Assembly (NCBI RefSeq): GCF_900112395.1
Contig: NZ_FOLN01000003.1
Span: 124,001-188,000, forward strand
Source of the DNA: Algibacter lectus
GTDB taxonomy: Bacteria > Bacteroidota > Bacteroidia > Flavobacteriales > Flavobacteriaceae
DNA: 64,000 bases
Direction: 5' to 3'
Positions 9,221-19,050 of the stretch are shown here, one piece after another. A program made the translations under genes and the position numbers. Every line of letters begins with the position of its first letter. Position 1 is the stretch's first letter. Below the pieces are notes generated by a model, which saw only the letters and a program-made list of their open reading frames with translations, was not told where the DNA came from and ran no database searches.

Positions 9221-10423
9221 TTATATTATTGATTCGTATAGTGTTTCTACTTGTTTTGCAATGGCTACCCAGTCAAAATAATCTTCAACACGTTTTCTTC
9301 CATTTTTTGCCATGGTTTCTCTTAAGTTTTTATCGCTTATAACTTGGTTAACACCATGGGCTAAATCTCTCGAAAATTTATCGGGATCAATAGGTTCAAA
9401 AGGTGCTTCGGTTTGTTGTTCTAACGGAATTAAAAGTCCGGTTTCGCCATGTACAACCACTTCTTTAATGCCACCAACAGCACTTGCTACAACGGCTGTG
9501 TTACATGCCATAGCTTCAATGTTTATAATGCCAAAAGGTTCGTAAATAGAAGGGCAACAGAATACAGCAGCATGAGAATATAACTGTATAATTTCTTCCT
9601 TAGTTACCATTTTATCAATCCAAATTACGTTTTCACGTGTTTTTTTAACTGCGTTTACGGCGTTTTTCATTTCTTCACCAATTTCTGGTGTATCTGGTGC
9701 GCCTGCACATAGTACAATTTGAGTATCCGGATCTATATATTTTATGGCGTTTACTAAATGTATAATTCCTTTTTGGCGTGTAATTCTACCAACAAAAAGT
9801 ACATAAGGTTTCGTTTTATCAACACCATAAGTATCTAGAGTTGCTGTTTCGCTTGTTTCTACGTATTGTTCTAAGTTAATACCATTGTAGATAACGTGTA
9901 CTTTACTTTCGTCTACATCAAAATGTTTAAGAACATCTTCTTTAGTTTCTTCTGAGACCGCTATTAGGGCATCGGCCATTTCAATAGCTGTTTTTTCTAC
10001 CCAAGAAGAGGCGTCGTAACCACGACCTAATTGTTCGCGTTTCCAAGGGCGTAAAGGCTCTAAGGAGTGTGTGGTAATCACTAATGGTGTACCGTAACAA
10101 AGTTTTGCTATAATACCAGCAAAATGAGCATACCAAGTATGGCAATGTACAACATCGGCATCAATAGGCTCTGTGTTCATTTGTATACCGGTGCTTAGTG
10201 TTTTAAATACCGATTTTAATTTATCGTCTGCACCATCAAAAATAGGGTTCTCAAACGGGTAACCTTTTACACTTAAATTATCCGATTTAGAGTCTTGGTC
10301 TCCAAAACATCGAACATCAATTTTCATTAATTTGGACAGCTCATCGGCCAAATATTCAACATGTACGCCGGCTCCTCCGTAAACATACGGTGGAAATTCT
10401 CTTGTGTAAAAAAGTGCTTTCAT
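9221..10423 (-). CDS. glgM: GT4-type glycogen/maltose-1-phosphate synthase (GlgM-like)
   Basis: A 400-residue retaining GT-B glycosyltransferase. The N-terminus (TREFPPYVYGGAGVHVEYL) is the actinobacterial 'GlgA/GlgM' type of family GT4, not the KTGGL-containing GT5 GlgA of enterobacteria. Near the C-terminus EPFGIINIEAMA carries the usual E-x7-E nucleotide-sugar site. GlgM of mycobacteria uses ADP-glucose and glucose-1-phosphate to make maltose-1-phosphate, the substrate of GlgE. The adjacency of glgC and glgE supports the same role. It is the first gene of the operon, with a 730-bp upstream region. Plain glucan elongation from ADP-glucose is the alternative activity. Confidence 0.85.
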   Translation of the reverse strand: MKALFYTREFPPYVYGGAGVHVEYLADELSKLMKIDVRCFGDQDSKSDNLSVKGYPFENPIFDGADDKLKSVFKTLSTGIQMNTEPIDADVVHCHTWYAHFAGIIAKLCYGTPLVITTHSLEPLRPWKREQLGRGYDASSWVEKTAIEMADALIAVSEETKEDVLKHFDVDESKVHVIYNGINLEQYVETSETATLDTYGVDKTKPYVLFVGRITRQKGIIHLVNAIKYIDPDTQIVLCAGAPDTPEIGEEMKNAVNAVKKTRENVIWIDKMVTKEEIIQLYSHAAVFCCPSIYEPFGIINIEAMACNTAVVASAVGGIKEVVVHGETGLLIPLEQQTEAPFEPIDPDKFSRDLAHGVNQVISDKNLRETMAKNGRKRVEDYFDWVAIAKQVETLYESII

Positions 10424-10630
10424 TTAGTTGTTTTTGTTTTTTAGAGTCGTTAGAGACATTTATTTCAAAACGGTTTGGAGCAGTTGTATTTTGAATATTT
10501 AAATGTATCATGAATAGGAATATCAATATTACCTGTTTACTATCACAATAAAAGTAAAAACAATTTGTCTAATTGTTTCCTTTTTTTCTTACAATTTTTA
10601 AAAAATATAAACATCATTTTTATATACTAT

Positions 10631-10654
10631 GTTTTGTTGCTTTTACAACAAAAC
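10631..10654. promoter_or_regulatory. Perfect inverted repeat, possible operator upstream of glgM
   Basis: GTTTTGTTG (10631-10639) and CAACAAAAC (10646-10654) form perfect 9-bp arms around CTTTTA. It lies about 208 bp upstream of the glgM start. It could be a repressor or activator site for the glucan operon, or a hairpin in a long leader. No regulator gene lies in the cluster to match it. Confidence 0.35.
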
Positions 10655-10994
10655 GATGCCCGAATTTTGAAAAATTGTTAGTAACTATTAATGTGAAAAA
10701 ATATTAATTAAATGGAAAATATTTTCAGAAAAGCACCCTGTTGTTAAGTGTTTTTGCAAGTTTAATTATTAATAATATTTCCTATGTTATAAACATACAA
10801 AATTATTGTTAACAAATTTGATCGAATTTTATTTTTGAAGAAAAATAGGTGTTATCGAGTTTAATCGAATTATTCAATAATTAATTTTACTTAAACCCTA
10901 AAAGGCTTGAAGAATAGTTATTGTTTTTCTTTAGTGTTTAAAGAAAAAAAGGAGAGCCATATATTAGATGATGAAATTTATATAATTAAGGGGT

Positions 10995-11028
10995 TTTGTG
11001 ATGATAAATAGTTGGGAGCTATACTTTG
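10995..11028 (+). promoter_or_regulatory. Possible promoter of the barrel receptor operon
   Basis: TTTG (10995-10998), a 21-bp spacer and TATACTTTG (11020-11028) resemble the Bacteroidota TTTG/TAnnTTTG pair, with one extra base in the -7 element. It would give a leader of about 120 nt before the ATG at 11154. Weak call. Confidence 0.25.
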
Positions 11029-11153
11029 AATGCCAAAAATAATTCAACTTTAAATAATACCAATTCAACCTTTTTTTATCCCATTTGATATTATTCTGTT
11101 TTTTAACCTAGCTGTTTTTACTCAAATTTGGTATATCAAAAAATCGAACAGTT

Positions 11154-13508
11154 ATGAACACAATCATTAAAACACTCATCATTTTTTTTATAAGTATTAT
11201 TTCGGCGTATGCTCAAAACAATATTTCTGGTTATATCTTAGATGAAAGTAACAAGCCCTTAGAGTTTGCTAATGTTATACTACATAGTGCAACTTCAAAA
11301 GAAATTGTTACTGGTGTTATTTCTTCCGAATCAGGGTTTTATAAAATTGAAAATGTTGAAAACGGAAATTACTATCTCGAAATTTCGGTATTAGGGTTTA
11401 AGTTGAAAAGGTGCGATGCTTTTCTGATAGAGAATAATTCGAAAACTTTCGATTTTAACTTAGCAGAAGATGTTTTAGATGAAATTGTAATTACCCATAA
11501 ACGCCCTGTAATTAGGCAAACGGCCGAGAAATTGATTATAGATTTGGAACAATCAGAAATGATAAATTCTAATTTACAAGATATTATGCGTGGCGTGCCA
11601 GGAATTATTGTTACCAATAATGGTATTAGTTATGCTGGGCAAAGTAATATTAGAATTTTGATAAACGGAAAAACTACCGATTATATGGACATGGATACAC
11701 TGTTGCGTGATATGCCTGCCGATAATATAGCTAAAGTAGAATTGGTAGAGCAACCAGGAGCGGAGTTTGATGCCACAGGGTCTGGGCCAATTATTAATAT
11801 TATTTTAAAGAAAAACGTAAAATTAGGTACACATGGTAGTGTGTCTACTTGGGTTGGTGAAGATGAAGGCTTTGAGCATGGTACAAGTGCAGCTATTGCT
11901 AGTTATAAAAACAAGTTAAATTGGCAAGCTAGTACAGGCTATTCGAGCCCAACATGGCGTGAAGATTTGTTTATTAATAGAAGCATTGGAGAAGAAAACT
12001 ATAACCAAGCAACTATTGAACCTTATAATCCAAAAACGTTTAGAATTAGTGGTAGTATTGATTATTATATCAACGATAAACATTCTATTGGTTTTGGAGT
12101 TAAAAACAGTAACACAAATTCTGATAGAGTTGCAAACAGTGCAAATATTATAACCACAGCTAGCACTACAGATTTTTTGTATTCTGAAAATAGCTTTAAT
12201 CGTGACCAAAAAGTATTTAATATCAATCCGTATTATGAGTTTAAAACAGAAGGGCATAAACTTACCGCCGATTTTAATTATGTAGATTATAAAAATGATA
12301 ATAGAAACACATTGGCATCTGTAGACGGTAGTACTATTGCTTACACAAACCAAAGGTATTTACAAGACGGAAATTACCAAATTAAAACCTTTAGGAGTGA
12401 TTATGTTCGTACGCTTTCTGAAGATTTTAAACTAAGTGTTGGTGCAAAATATTCTCAGGTAAATACAGATAGCGATTTGCAATCTTTTAGTGAAAATGAA
12501 GATGGTGATTTTGAGTTTAATAACACGGCAAGCAATATTTTTTTGGTAGATGAAAACATTTTTGCACTCTATTCTAAAATTAACATCACAGAGGGTAAAT
12601 GGTCTTTTTCTGGTGGGTTACGCTTTGAGGATAGCAATACAAAAGGGACTTCTAGCAGTGATAATGAAACACGAGAACGGAAAATTTCTAAGCTTTTCCC
12701 AAGTGCAGCATTAAGCAGAAAAATAAATAAAAATTTAGCAGCAAGTCTAGCTTATAGCTACCGTATTAGCAGGCCTAGTTATAATACTTTAAATTCGTTT
12801 GTTACGTATTACGATCCATTATCTTCAGATGTTGGTAACGAAAATTTAAAACCATCATTCACCAATAAATATCAATTTAATTTAACCTTCGATGGGCAGC
12901 CATTTTTTGCAATAGCTTACAGCGAAACTAAAGACGATATGTTTCAGTTTGTTTCTCAAGATAATGAAACTGCACAAATAGAGCGTACAACTATTAATTT
13001 AAGCGATAGTAAAAACTGGAATTTTAGACTATTTGGTCCTTTAAGTTTTATAAATAACGTAGAAGGATATACGGGAATAATTGTGAGTCAGAATAAATTT
13101 GGATCTGCCACTAATAATTTAAATTTAGAAAAATGGAGCTTAATTTGGTTTACTCAAGCTAGTTACGAGCTACCATGGAAAATTAATGCAGAAGTTAGTG
13201 GAAACTACGGAACAGGGGCTTTAGAAGGAGGTCTTGATACCGATTGGTTTGCCGACTTAAATTTTTCTTTGGGTAAAAAGTTTTTAGACGATAAACTAAA
13301 AGTAAATTTAGCGCTTAGTAAAATTTTAAATAGAGGTTTTGTTGGGGTTATAGATTATAATGGTTTGTATGCTGAAGTAGAGAGTAACCAGTCGAGGCAG
13401 AATATTCAATTAAGATTATCGTATAGTTTTGGGTCTAAATTTGGAAAAAAGACAAGTAGAAGAAACGCTTCTGAAGATGAAGAAAATAGAATTAATGATA
13501 ATAATTAA
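11154..13508 (+). CDS. Outer-membrane beta-barrel receptor-like protein
   Basis: A 784-residue protein with a Sec signal peptide (cleavage expected after SAYA, residue ~20). A carboxypeptidase-regulatory-like beta-sandwich follows (NISGYILDESNKPLEFANV..., ~22-105), then a TonB-plug-like domain (~115-225: IMRGVPGI, QSNIRILINGK, IAKVELVEQPG). The rest is a long Asn/Tyr-rich beta-barrel of the OMP_b-brl_3 type. It ends in a charged tail instead of an aromatic residue. It is followed 15 bp later by a LytS-type kinase and a LytTR regulator, so it is probably a ligand uptake or sensing component controlled with them. The substrate is unknown. Confidence 0.85.
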   Translation: MNTIIKTLIIFFISIISAYAQNNISGYILDESNKPLEFANVILHSATSKEIVTGVISSESGFYKIENVENGNYYLEISVLGFKLKRCDAFLIENNSKTFDFNLAEDVLDEIVITHKRPVIRQTAEKLIIDLEQSEMINSNLQDIMRGVPGIIVTNNGISYAGQSNIRILINGKTTDYMDMDTLLRDMPADNIAKVELVEQPGAEFDATGSGPIINIILKKNVKLGTHGSVSTWVGEDEGFEHGTSAAIASYKNKLNWQASTGYSSPTWREDLFINRSIGEENYNQATIEPYNPKTFRISGSIDYYINDKHSIGFGVKNSNTNSDRVANSANIITTASTTDFLYSENSFNRDQKVFNINPYYEFKTEGHKLTADFNYVDYKNDNRNTLASVDGSTIAYTNQRYLQDGNYQIKTFRSDYVRTLSEDFKLSVGAKYSQVNTDSDLQSFSENEDGDFEFNNTASNIFLVDENIFALYSKINITEGKWSFSGGLRFEDSNTKGTSSSDNETRERKISKLFPSAALSRKINKNLAASLAYSYRISRPSYNTLNSFVTYYDPLSSDVGNENLKPSFTNKYQFNLTFDGQPFFAIAYSETKDDMFQFVSQDNETAQIERTTINLSDSKNWNFRLFGPLSFINNVEGYTGIIVSQNKFGSATNNLNLEKWSLIWFTQASYELPWKINAEVSGNYGTGALEGGLDTDWFADLNFSLGKKFLDDKLKVNLALSKILNRGFVGVIDYNGLYAEVESNQSRQNIQLRLSYSFGSKFGKKTSRRNASEDEENRINDNN

Positions 13509-13523
13509 TATGTTTGTATAACT

Positions 13524-14534
13524 ATGAATAAAAAAATAAATAGAACCGATTTTCTAATTTTAGGCGTTTATTTTTTGGTGTCGTTTATTATTCAAGGTAA
13601 GTATTATATTGAACGAGATGCATTGCTGAGAGAATATTTAATCGATTTTCCTGTCGAGATTATAAGTGTTACAAGCGTTATCTTTTTATTTACATTTTGG
13701 TTAATACCAAAAGTAGTTGTTCAAAAAAAATACGTGTTGTTTATAATTTATGGCGTTTTAATTTTACTTATTATTCCTGGAATCGATTATACTATAGGCT
13801 TTTGGACAGGGTCTAACGATTGGGCAAAATTCCCTAAGGGTATCGATTTTGTTTTACAAATGATTAGTTTAGGAACTCAGCAATCGGCCTTTCCATTTGC
13901 TTTATTTCTTACTAAAAAGTTTTATGAAGGGCAAACCGAATATTTAAAAATTGAAAAACAACAAAAAGAAAACGAGCTTAAATTACTCCGTTCACAAATA
14001 GACCCGCATTTTTTGTTCAATAATTTAAATACCCTAGATGCACTTATCGATCGTGATACGGTAAAAGCTAAAGAGTATATTAATAGGTTGTCGCTTATTT
14101 ATAGGTATTTAATAAAAACCAAAGATGCTGAGGTAATGGAATTAGCCGAAGAAATTGAACTAGCCGAAAATTATATGTTTTTAATTAAAACACGTTTTGC
14201 AACAGATTACGATTTTAAAATAGAAAAGAAAACCGATATTGAAGATAAGTTTATACCAACAGGAGCAATACAAACATTATTAGAAAACGTAGTGAAACAT
14301 AATAAACCCGTTGACGGAAGTGCTATAAAAACGGTAGTTTATATTGATGAAAATGAATTAACGGTTGTTAACACGAAGTCTAATATTATATCTAAAAACG
14401 AATCGTTTGGAACGGGTTTAGAGAACTTGAAAACACGTTATAAATTCTTATCAGATAAAGAGGTTGTTATTATTGATACAGAAGAGGTATTTAAAATAGC
14501 AATTCCGATTATTAATTTAGTTGAAGAAAATTGA
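13524..14534 (+). CDS. LytS-family sensor histidine kinase
   Basis: A 336-residue membrane kinase of the PF06580 family. Four hydrophobic segments (about 10-28, 43-63, 70-90, 107-130) form the sensor. A short helix leads into the phosphoacceptor motif SQIDPHFLFNNLN, with His162. The C-terminal ATP-binding part is short and includes LLENVVKHN and GTGLENLKTRY. No separate periplasmic sensor domain is present. It lies directly after the barrel gene and 7 bp before its cognate LytTR regulator, so the three genes should be cotranscribed. Confidence 0.9.
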   Translation: MNKKINRTDFLILGVYFLVSFIIQGKYYIERDALLREYLIDFPVEIISVTSVIFLFTFWLIPKVVVQKKYVLFIIYGVLILLIIPGIDYTIGFWTGSNDWAKFPKGIDFVLQMISLGTQQSAFPFALFLTKKFYEGQTEYLKIEKQQKENELKLLRSQIDPHFLFNNLNTLDALIDRDTVKAKEYINRLSLIYRYLIKTKDAEVMELAEEIELAENYMFLIKTRFATDYDFKIEKKTDIEDKFIPTGAIQTLLENVVKHNKPVDGSAIKTVVYIDENELTVVNTKSNIISKNESFGTGLENLKTRYKFLSDKEVVIIDTEEVFKIAIPIINLVEEN

Positions 14535-14541
14535 AAACAGT

Positions 14542-15306
14542 ATGAAGATTTTAATTTTAGAAGATGAAATACCAGCATACCAAAAGTTGCTATCCTTTGT
14601 AAACGATTACTTTGAAGATGAAATTCCTCACGATTGGGCGCGCTCTATAAGTGAAGGAAAACCGATGTTGACGAATAATACTTACGATTTTATTCTATCG
14701 GATATTCAGCTGTTAGACGGGCTTTCTTTCGATTTGTTTAATGATGTTTCCATAAATACGCCTATTATCTTCTGTTCGGCTCACGATGATTATTTATTTC
14801 AAGCTTTTAACACCAATGGTATTGCTTATATCTTAAAACCATACACGCAGTTGGATTTTAAAAGAGCTATCGAGAAATACCAATCATTATTTAAACAAGG
14901 GCATTACACGGCATTAAATCAAGAAACAATAAGCGAGCTAAAGTCAGCTTTGAAAGAAGAGCACACCAGTTATAAAAAACGATTTGTTATAAAGAAGTCG
15001 AAAGGCATTCAGTTATTAAGTGTTTCAGATATAGTTAAAATTGAAGCTTCTGGCGATTTTTGTATGGCTACCGATTTAAAAGGAAAGCGCCATACTATTT
15101 CTCAAAATTTAGGAGCTATCCATAGTCAATTACATCCCAGTAAATTTTTTAAAATAAATAGAAGTGAAATTATCAGTATCGATGGTATCGAAAATATAGA
15201 AAGTCATTTTAAAAACCGTTTATTAATTACAGTAACAGGAATTAAAGACAAAGTGATGACGAGTTCGTCAACAACTTCCGATTTTAGAAGGTGGTTGGAG
15301 CAGTAA
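14542..15306 (+). CDS. LytTR-family response regulator
   Basis: A 254-residue DNA-binding response regulator. The receiver domain (1-115) has the acidic pocket (EDE at 7-9) and phosphoacceptor Asp54 in ILSDIQ. A linker leads to a LytTR domain (~150-254) with the typical sequence IVKIEASGDF and KFFKINRSEIIS. I start it at the ATG at 14542, which precedes MKILILEDE. An in-frame TTG at 14521 would overlap the kinase gene and add seven residues with no domain role. It is expected to be phosphorylated by the upstream kinase and to regulate its own operon or other targets. Confidence 0.9.
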   Translation: MKILILEDEIPAYQKLLSFVNDYFEDEIPHDWARSISEGKPMLTNNTYDFILSDIQLLDGLSFDLFNDVSINTPIIFCSAHDDYLFQAFNTNGIAYILKPYTQLDFKRAIEKYQSLFKQGHYTALNQETISELKSALKEEHTSYKKRFVIKKSKGIQLLSVSDIVKIEASGDFCMATDLKGKRHTISQNLGAIHSQLHPSKFFKINRSEIISIDGIENIESHFKNRLLITVTGIKDKVMTSSSTTSDFRRWLEQ

Positions 15307-15313
15307 ATGTTTA

Positions 15314-16561
15314 TTAAAATAGAGGATTTAAGTCTTCGATGTTTTCTTCTCTTTTTTTGAAATCTTCTTTTAATAATTCAATATTTCTATACCATTCAAT
15401 CATAGTATTGATATCATGGTGTTTACTAATATGGGTTGGCATGTACTCCTTAATAGCATTATAGTTTTTGTCTACAATATTATTAAAATTATTAGATGAA
15501 AGCACCTTACTGTCTACAATTGATTGATACCTGTTATTAAATTGATTTTTAAAATCAGTATCTGCATATAAGATATTGAAAAGGTCTGTAATAGGATTTT
15601 TTATAGCGTCTTTAGCTGAGTATTTTGTAGGGCTTTTTATGAATTCTAAAGGGTGTTCGTCCGTTTTTCGAGTATTAGCCCAATCTAAATCATAAGTAAT
15701 GAATCTAAAAGGTTTATCGTCAACAGCATAAAATCTAACATTGTTATAAGGCCAATCCACGTTTGATATATAGGTGTTGAAAATTATGTAGTCAATGAAA
15801 TTGTTGATATCAACGTTTTCTTTTAGATATTGAATATTTTTGTTTTCAATAGCCTCAATGAAATCATCGATACGGTCAAAATTACCATCTTTTTTTTCGA
15901 TTTCACTTGGGTAGTTAATTTTTGCTAATGTTATTGCTTTCTTTTTAACATCATTTAATCTAGAAATACCATTGGTATTGCCTTCTGTTCTTAGATTCAT
16001 TATTCCTGAAAAACTATTATTTATAAAAACAATAGCTGGTTCGTAGTATGTTAAATCGAGATCTAAATCTGCATTAATGGCTAGTTGAGTGTATGAGATG
16101 TCTTTTAATAAGGTTTCTTTAAAATCATTTCCGGAATTTCGTAATCGAAAAGATTTTATCTTTTCGATAGAATGATGAGAAAGCACATAATCTGGATTTA
16201 TTAAAACGTTGTTTTTGTTTTCAAAAGTATCGTCAAATTTAAGACCTAAAGACTTTAGTTCAAAAGTTGCAGATTCTGTGCCTTTTATTTCAAGTTCGAT
16301 TAACTCGTCAGAAATTAAAAGCTCGTTATTTCTATATAGGTTTAAAAAGGCTTCAATTTCAATACCATCATTATAATTTAAGTACATGTTATTGAATTCT
16401 TCTTGATTTACCGAAATATTTAAAACAGGGAAATCTGTGTCGAAATCAGAAATAGATGCTTCATCTGCTTTAATAAAGTCTCCTTTTAAATCTTCATTAA
16501 ATTTTGAACAATTCAGTAATAATAGGGGTAAAATAAAAAAGAAAGTATAAGATGTTTTCAT
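15314..16561 (-). CDS. CotH-kinase-like surface lipoprotein
   Basis: A 415-residue protein with a lipoprotein signal (LPLLLLNC, lipid Cys18). The body matches the CotH kinase family: EPAIVFINNSFSGIMNLR at ~174-191 corresponds to the 'YLNGxYxGxYxLxE' strand. NVDWPYNN (267-274) and FITYDLDWA (287-295) correspond to the conserved 'NxDW..N' and 'WDLD' motifs. Bacillus CotH is an atypical protein kinase of spore-coat proteins; the role in Bacteroidota is unclear. It converges with the LytTR gene and lies 3 bp after the small outer-membrane protein gene, so the two form an operon. Confidence 0.75.
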   Translation of the reverse strand: MKTSYTFFFILPLLLLNCSKFNEDLKGDFIKADEASISDFDTDFPVLNISVNQEEFNNMYLNYNDGIEIEAFLNLYRNNELLISDELIELEIKGTESATFELKSLGLKFDDTFENKNNVLINPDYVLSHHSIEKIKSFRLRNSGNDFKETLLKDISYTQLAINADLDLDLTYYEPAIVFINNSFSGIMNLRTEGNTNGISRLNDVKKKAITLAKINYPSEIEKKDGNFDRIDDFIEAIENKNIQYLKENVDINNFIDYIIFNTYISNVDWPYNNVRFYAVDDKPFRFITYDLDWANTRKTDEHPLEFIKSPTKYSAKDAIKNPITDLFNILYADTDFKNQFNNRYQSIVDSKVLSSNNFNNIVDKNYNAIKEYMPTHISKHHDINTMIEWYRNIELLKEDFKKREENIEDLNPLF

Positions 16562-16564
16562 GTA

Positions 16565-17122
16565 CTAAAATATTTTATAGGAAATACCTACTGAGACATC
16601 AAAGTTTGGTTGATTTATTAAGTATAAATCAGGAGTATTCGATAGGTTTTGTTTGGCTATTAGAAGCAGACTAAAGTTGCTGTTTAATATATAAGCTCCT
16701 TTTAATAAAAGCGAAGTTCTAATGTTATGGTTTGCCCTAAAATCAAAATCATCAAAGCTTTTATTGTTTGACAAGGCTGCACCTATGCCAATACTAGTTT
16801 TTTTAAACAGAGGATAGCTAATTATAAAAGGTACATTTAAGTGTAAACTAGTTGACTTAAAATTAGAAACACCAACATCTCCTGAGTTAAAATACCACTG
16901 CGCACCTATTCCTGTTTCTGCAAATAGTTTTTTATAAAGGTTGAATTGATAGTTGGCATTTACTTGAGTTGTAAATACATTGTAATTCTCAATACTTTCA
17001 TTTACAAGTGTTAGGTTTTTGTTAAACCCAACACCTGTTAGGATTTCTGCAGAAAAGTGTTTTTGAGCATAATTATTTTGAAAAAGAATTAAAGCGAAAG
17101 CTAAAAAAATAATTTTTTTCAT
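16565..17122 (-). CDS. Small outer-membrane beta-barrel protein
   Basis: A 185-residue exported protein: signal peptide to about residue 19 (NNYA-Q), then alternating beta-strand-like segments and a terminal aromatic residue (SYKIF). This fits an eight-stranded porin-like barrel of the OmpX/OmpW size class. It is transcribed just before the CotH-like lipoprotein with a 3-bp gap, which suggests a joint function at the outer membrane. No substrate motif is visible. Confidence 0.65.
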   Translation of the reverse strand: MKKIIFLAFALILFQNNYAQKHFSAEILTGVGFNKNLTLVNESIENYNVFTTQVNANYQFNLYKKLFAETGIGAQWYFNSGDVGVSNFKSTSLHLNVPFIISYPLFKKTSIGIGAALSNNKSFDDFDFRANHNIRTSLLLKGAYILNSNFSLLLIAKQNLSNTPDLYLINQPNFDVSVGISYKIF

Positions 17123-17134
17123 TTTAAAAATGTT

Positions 17135-18931
17135 TTAATCATTCAACTTTAAAACAGCCATAAACGCTTGTTGAGGTATTTCTACATTACCAACTTGACG
17201 CATACGTTTTTTACCTTTTTTCTGTTTTTCAAGTAGTTTTCTTTTACGAGAAATATCACCACCATAACATTTTGCTGTTACATCTTTTCTAAGGGCTTTA
17301 ATTGTTTCTCTCGAAATAATTTTTGCACCAATAGCCGCCTGAATTGGAATATCGAATTGCTGACGTGGAATTAATTCTTTTAATTTTTCACACATTTTCT
17401 TACCAATATTCTGTGCGTTATCAGCATGAATTAAGGCAGAAAGCGCATCAACAGTAAGTGCATTTAATAAAATATCTAAACGTACTAATTTTGATTCTTT
17501 CATTCCGATAGGATGGTAATCGAAAGAAGCATACCCTTTAGAAACTGTTTTTAAACGATCGTAAAAATCAAATACAATTTCTGCAAGAGGCATTTCAAAA
17601 GTTAACTCAACACGTTCCGGTGTTAAATACGTTTGATTAAGAACGATACCACGTTTTTCAATACAAAGAGACATCACATTACCAACAAAATCAGATTTTG
17701 TAATAATAGTAGCCTTAATATAAGGTTCCTCAACACGATTTACTGTAGTAGGTTCCGGTAAATCCGACGGGTTATTTACAATAAAAGCTTCGTTCGGGTT
17801 TTTGTTTGTGTAAGCATGGTAAGATACATTGGGAACAGTAGTAATTACCGTCATATCGAACTCACGTTCTAAACGTTCTTGTATAATTTCCATGTGTAAC
17901 ATTCCTAAGAATCCACAACGGAAACCAAAACCTAAAGCTGCAGAACTTTCTGGAGCAAACACTAACGAGGCATCGTTAAGTTGTAGCTTTTCCATAGAGT
18001 TTCTAAGCTCTTCGTAATCTTCAGTATCTACAGGGTAAATACCAGCAAATACCATTGGTTTTACGTCTTCAAAACCTTCTACAATATTTGTAGTTGGATT
18101 GGCAAAATCGGTAATGGTATCACCAACTTTTACTTCCTTAGCGGTTTTAATACCTGTAATTAAGTAGCCTACATCTCCAGTTTTTACGCTTTTTTTAGCA
18201 ACTTGAGTTAGTTTTAAAGTTCCAACTTCATCGGCAAAATACTCTTTATCTGTAGCGACGAATTTAATTTTTTGTCCTTTTTTTATTTCACCATTAAAAA
18301 CTCTAAAATACGTTTCAATACCTCTAAATGTATTGTAAACTGAGTCGAAAATTAAGGCTTGTAAAGGTGCGTCGGGATCTCCTTTTGGAGCAGGAACGCG
18401 ATCGATAATAGCTTTTAAAATATTCTCGACACCGAAACCTGTTTTTCCACTAGCGTGAATAACTTCTTCTGGATCGCAGCCTAGTAAATCTACAATATCA
18501 TCGGTAACCTCTTCTGGGTTTGCACTTGGTAAATCTACCTTATTTAGTACAGGAATAATCTCTAAATCATTCTCTAAAGCTAAGTATAAGTTAGAAATAG
18601 TTTGTGCTTGTATACTTTGTGCGGCATCTACAATTAAAAGCGCACCTTCGCAGGCTGCAATAGATCTAGAAACCTCGTAAGAGAAATCTACGTGGCCAGG
18701 TGTATCAATTAAGTTTAAAACATATTTTTCGCCATCTAACTCATAGTCCATTTGGATGGCATGCGATTTTATGGTAATACCACGTTCACGCTCCAAATCC
18801 ATACTATCTAGTAGTTGGGCTTGTTGTTCTCTAGCGGTTACAGAGCCTGTAAAATCTAACAAACGGTCGGCAAGTGTGCTTTTCCCGTGGTCAATATGTG
18901 CAATAATGCAAAAGTTTCTAATGTTCTTCAT
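17135..18931 (-). CDS. lepA: Elongation factor 4 (LepA)
   Basis: A 598-residue translational GTPase that back-translocates or remodels stalled ribosomes. The GTPase domain begins at once with [20 protein letters not shown], with DTPGHVDF and NKVDLP following. Domains II, III, V and the LepA-specific C-terminal domain (near [17 protein letters not shown]) are all present. I start it at the ATG at 18931 instead of the in-frame TTG at 18937. Length and motifs are as in other bacteria. It shares the strand of the two genes downstream but is probably its own unit. Confidence 0.97.
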   Translation of the reverse strand: MKNIRNFCIIAHIDHGKSTLADRLLDFTGSVTAREQQAQLLDSMDLERERGITIKSHAIQMDYELDGEKYVLNLIDTPGHVDFSYEVSRSIAACEGALLIVDAAQSIQAQTISNLYLALENDLEIIPVLNKVDLPSANPEEVTDDIVDLLGCDPEEVIHASGKTGFGVENILKAIIDRVPAPKGDPDAPLQALIFDSVYNTFRGIETYFRVFNGEIKKGQKIKFVATDKEYFADEVGTLKLTQVAKKSVKTGDVGYLITGIKTAKEVKVGDTITDFANPTTNIVEGFEDVKPMVFAGIYPVDTEDYEELRNSMEKLQLNDASLVFAPESSAALGFGFRCGFLGMLHMEIIQERLEREFDMTVITTVPNVSYHAYTNKNPNEAFIVNNPSDLPEPTTVNRVEEPYIKATIITKSDFVGNVMSLCIEKRGIVLNQTYLTPERVELTFEMPLAEIVFDFYDRLKTVSKGYASFDYHPIGMKESKLVRLDILLNALTVDALSALIHADNAQNIGKKMCEKLKELIPRQQFDIPIQAAIGAKIISRETIKALRKDVTAKCYGGDISRKRKLLEKQKKGKKRMRQVGNVEIPQQAFMAVLKLND

Positions 18932-19050
18932 AGTCAACAGTCTTCAAAAAAGCGAAGATTTGCCAAAGATAGCTGTTTTCATTGAGTTTTACGATTAGAC
19001 TTTTTAGGTTTCTTACATTGTTTTGATTTCAATTTAATATGAAGTAAAAA

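Larger units (their letters stand above)
10424..11153. other. Long divergent intergenic region
   Basis: About 730 bp of very AT-rich sequence between the glucan operon (leftward) and the barrel/LytS/LytR operon (rightward). No coding frame of note. It should contain the promoters of both units. A perfect inverted repeat at 10631-10654 and a promoter-like pair at 10995-11028 are the only clear structures. Several short A/T palindromes (for example 10868-10882) are probably chance. Confidence 0.6.

Noticed and set aside
10868..10882. AATTATT/AATAATT palindrome upstream of the barrel operon
   Set aside because: Only A/T bases in a very AT-rich region, so chance symmetry is likely.
11916..12353. 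145-codon minus-strand frame inside the barrel receptor gene
   Set aside because: Antisense to a clear outer-membrane protein and without domain features.
14521..14541. Start of the LytTR regulator at TTG 14521
   Set aside because: The first seven residues add nothing to the receiver fold and would overlap the kinase gene; ATG 14542 is preferred.
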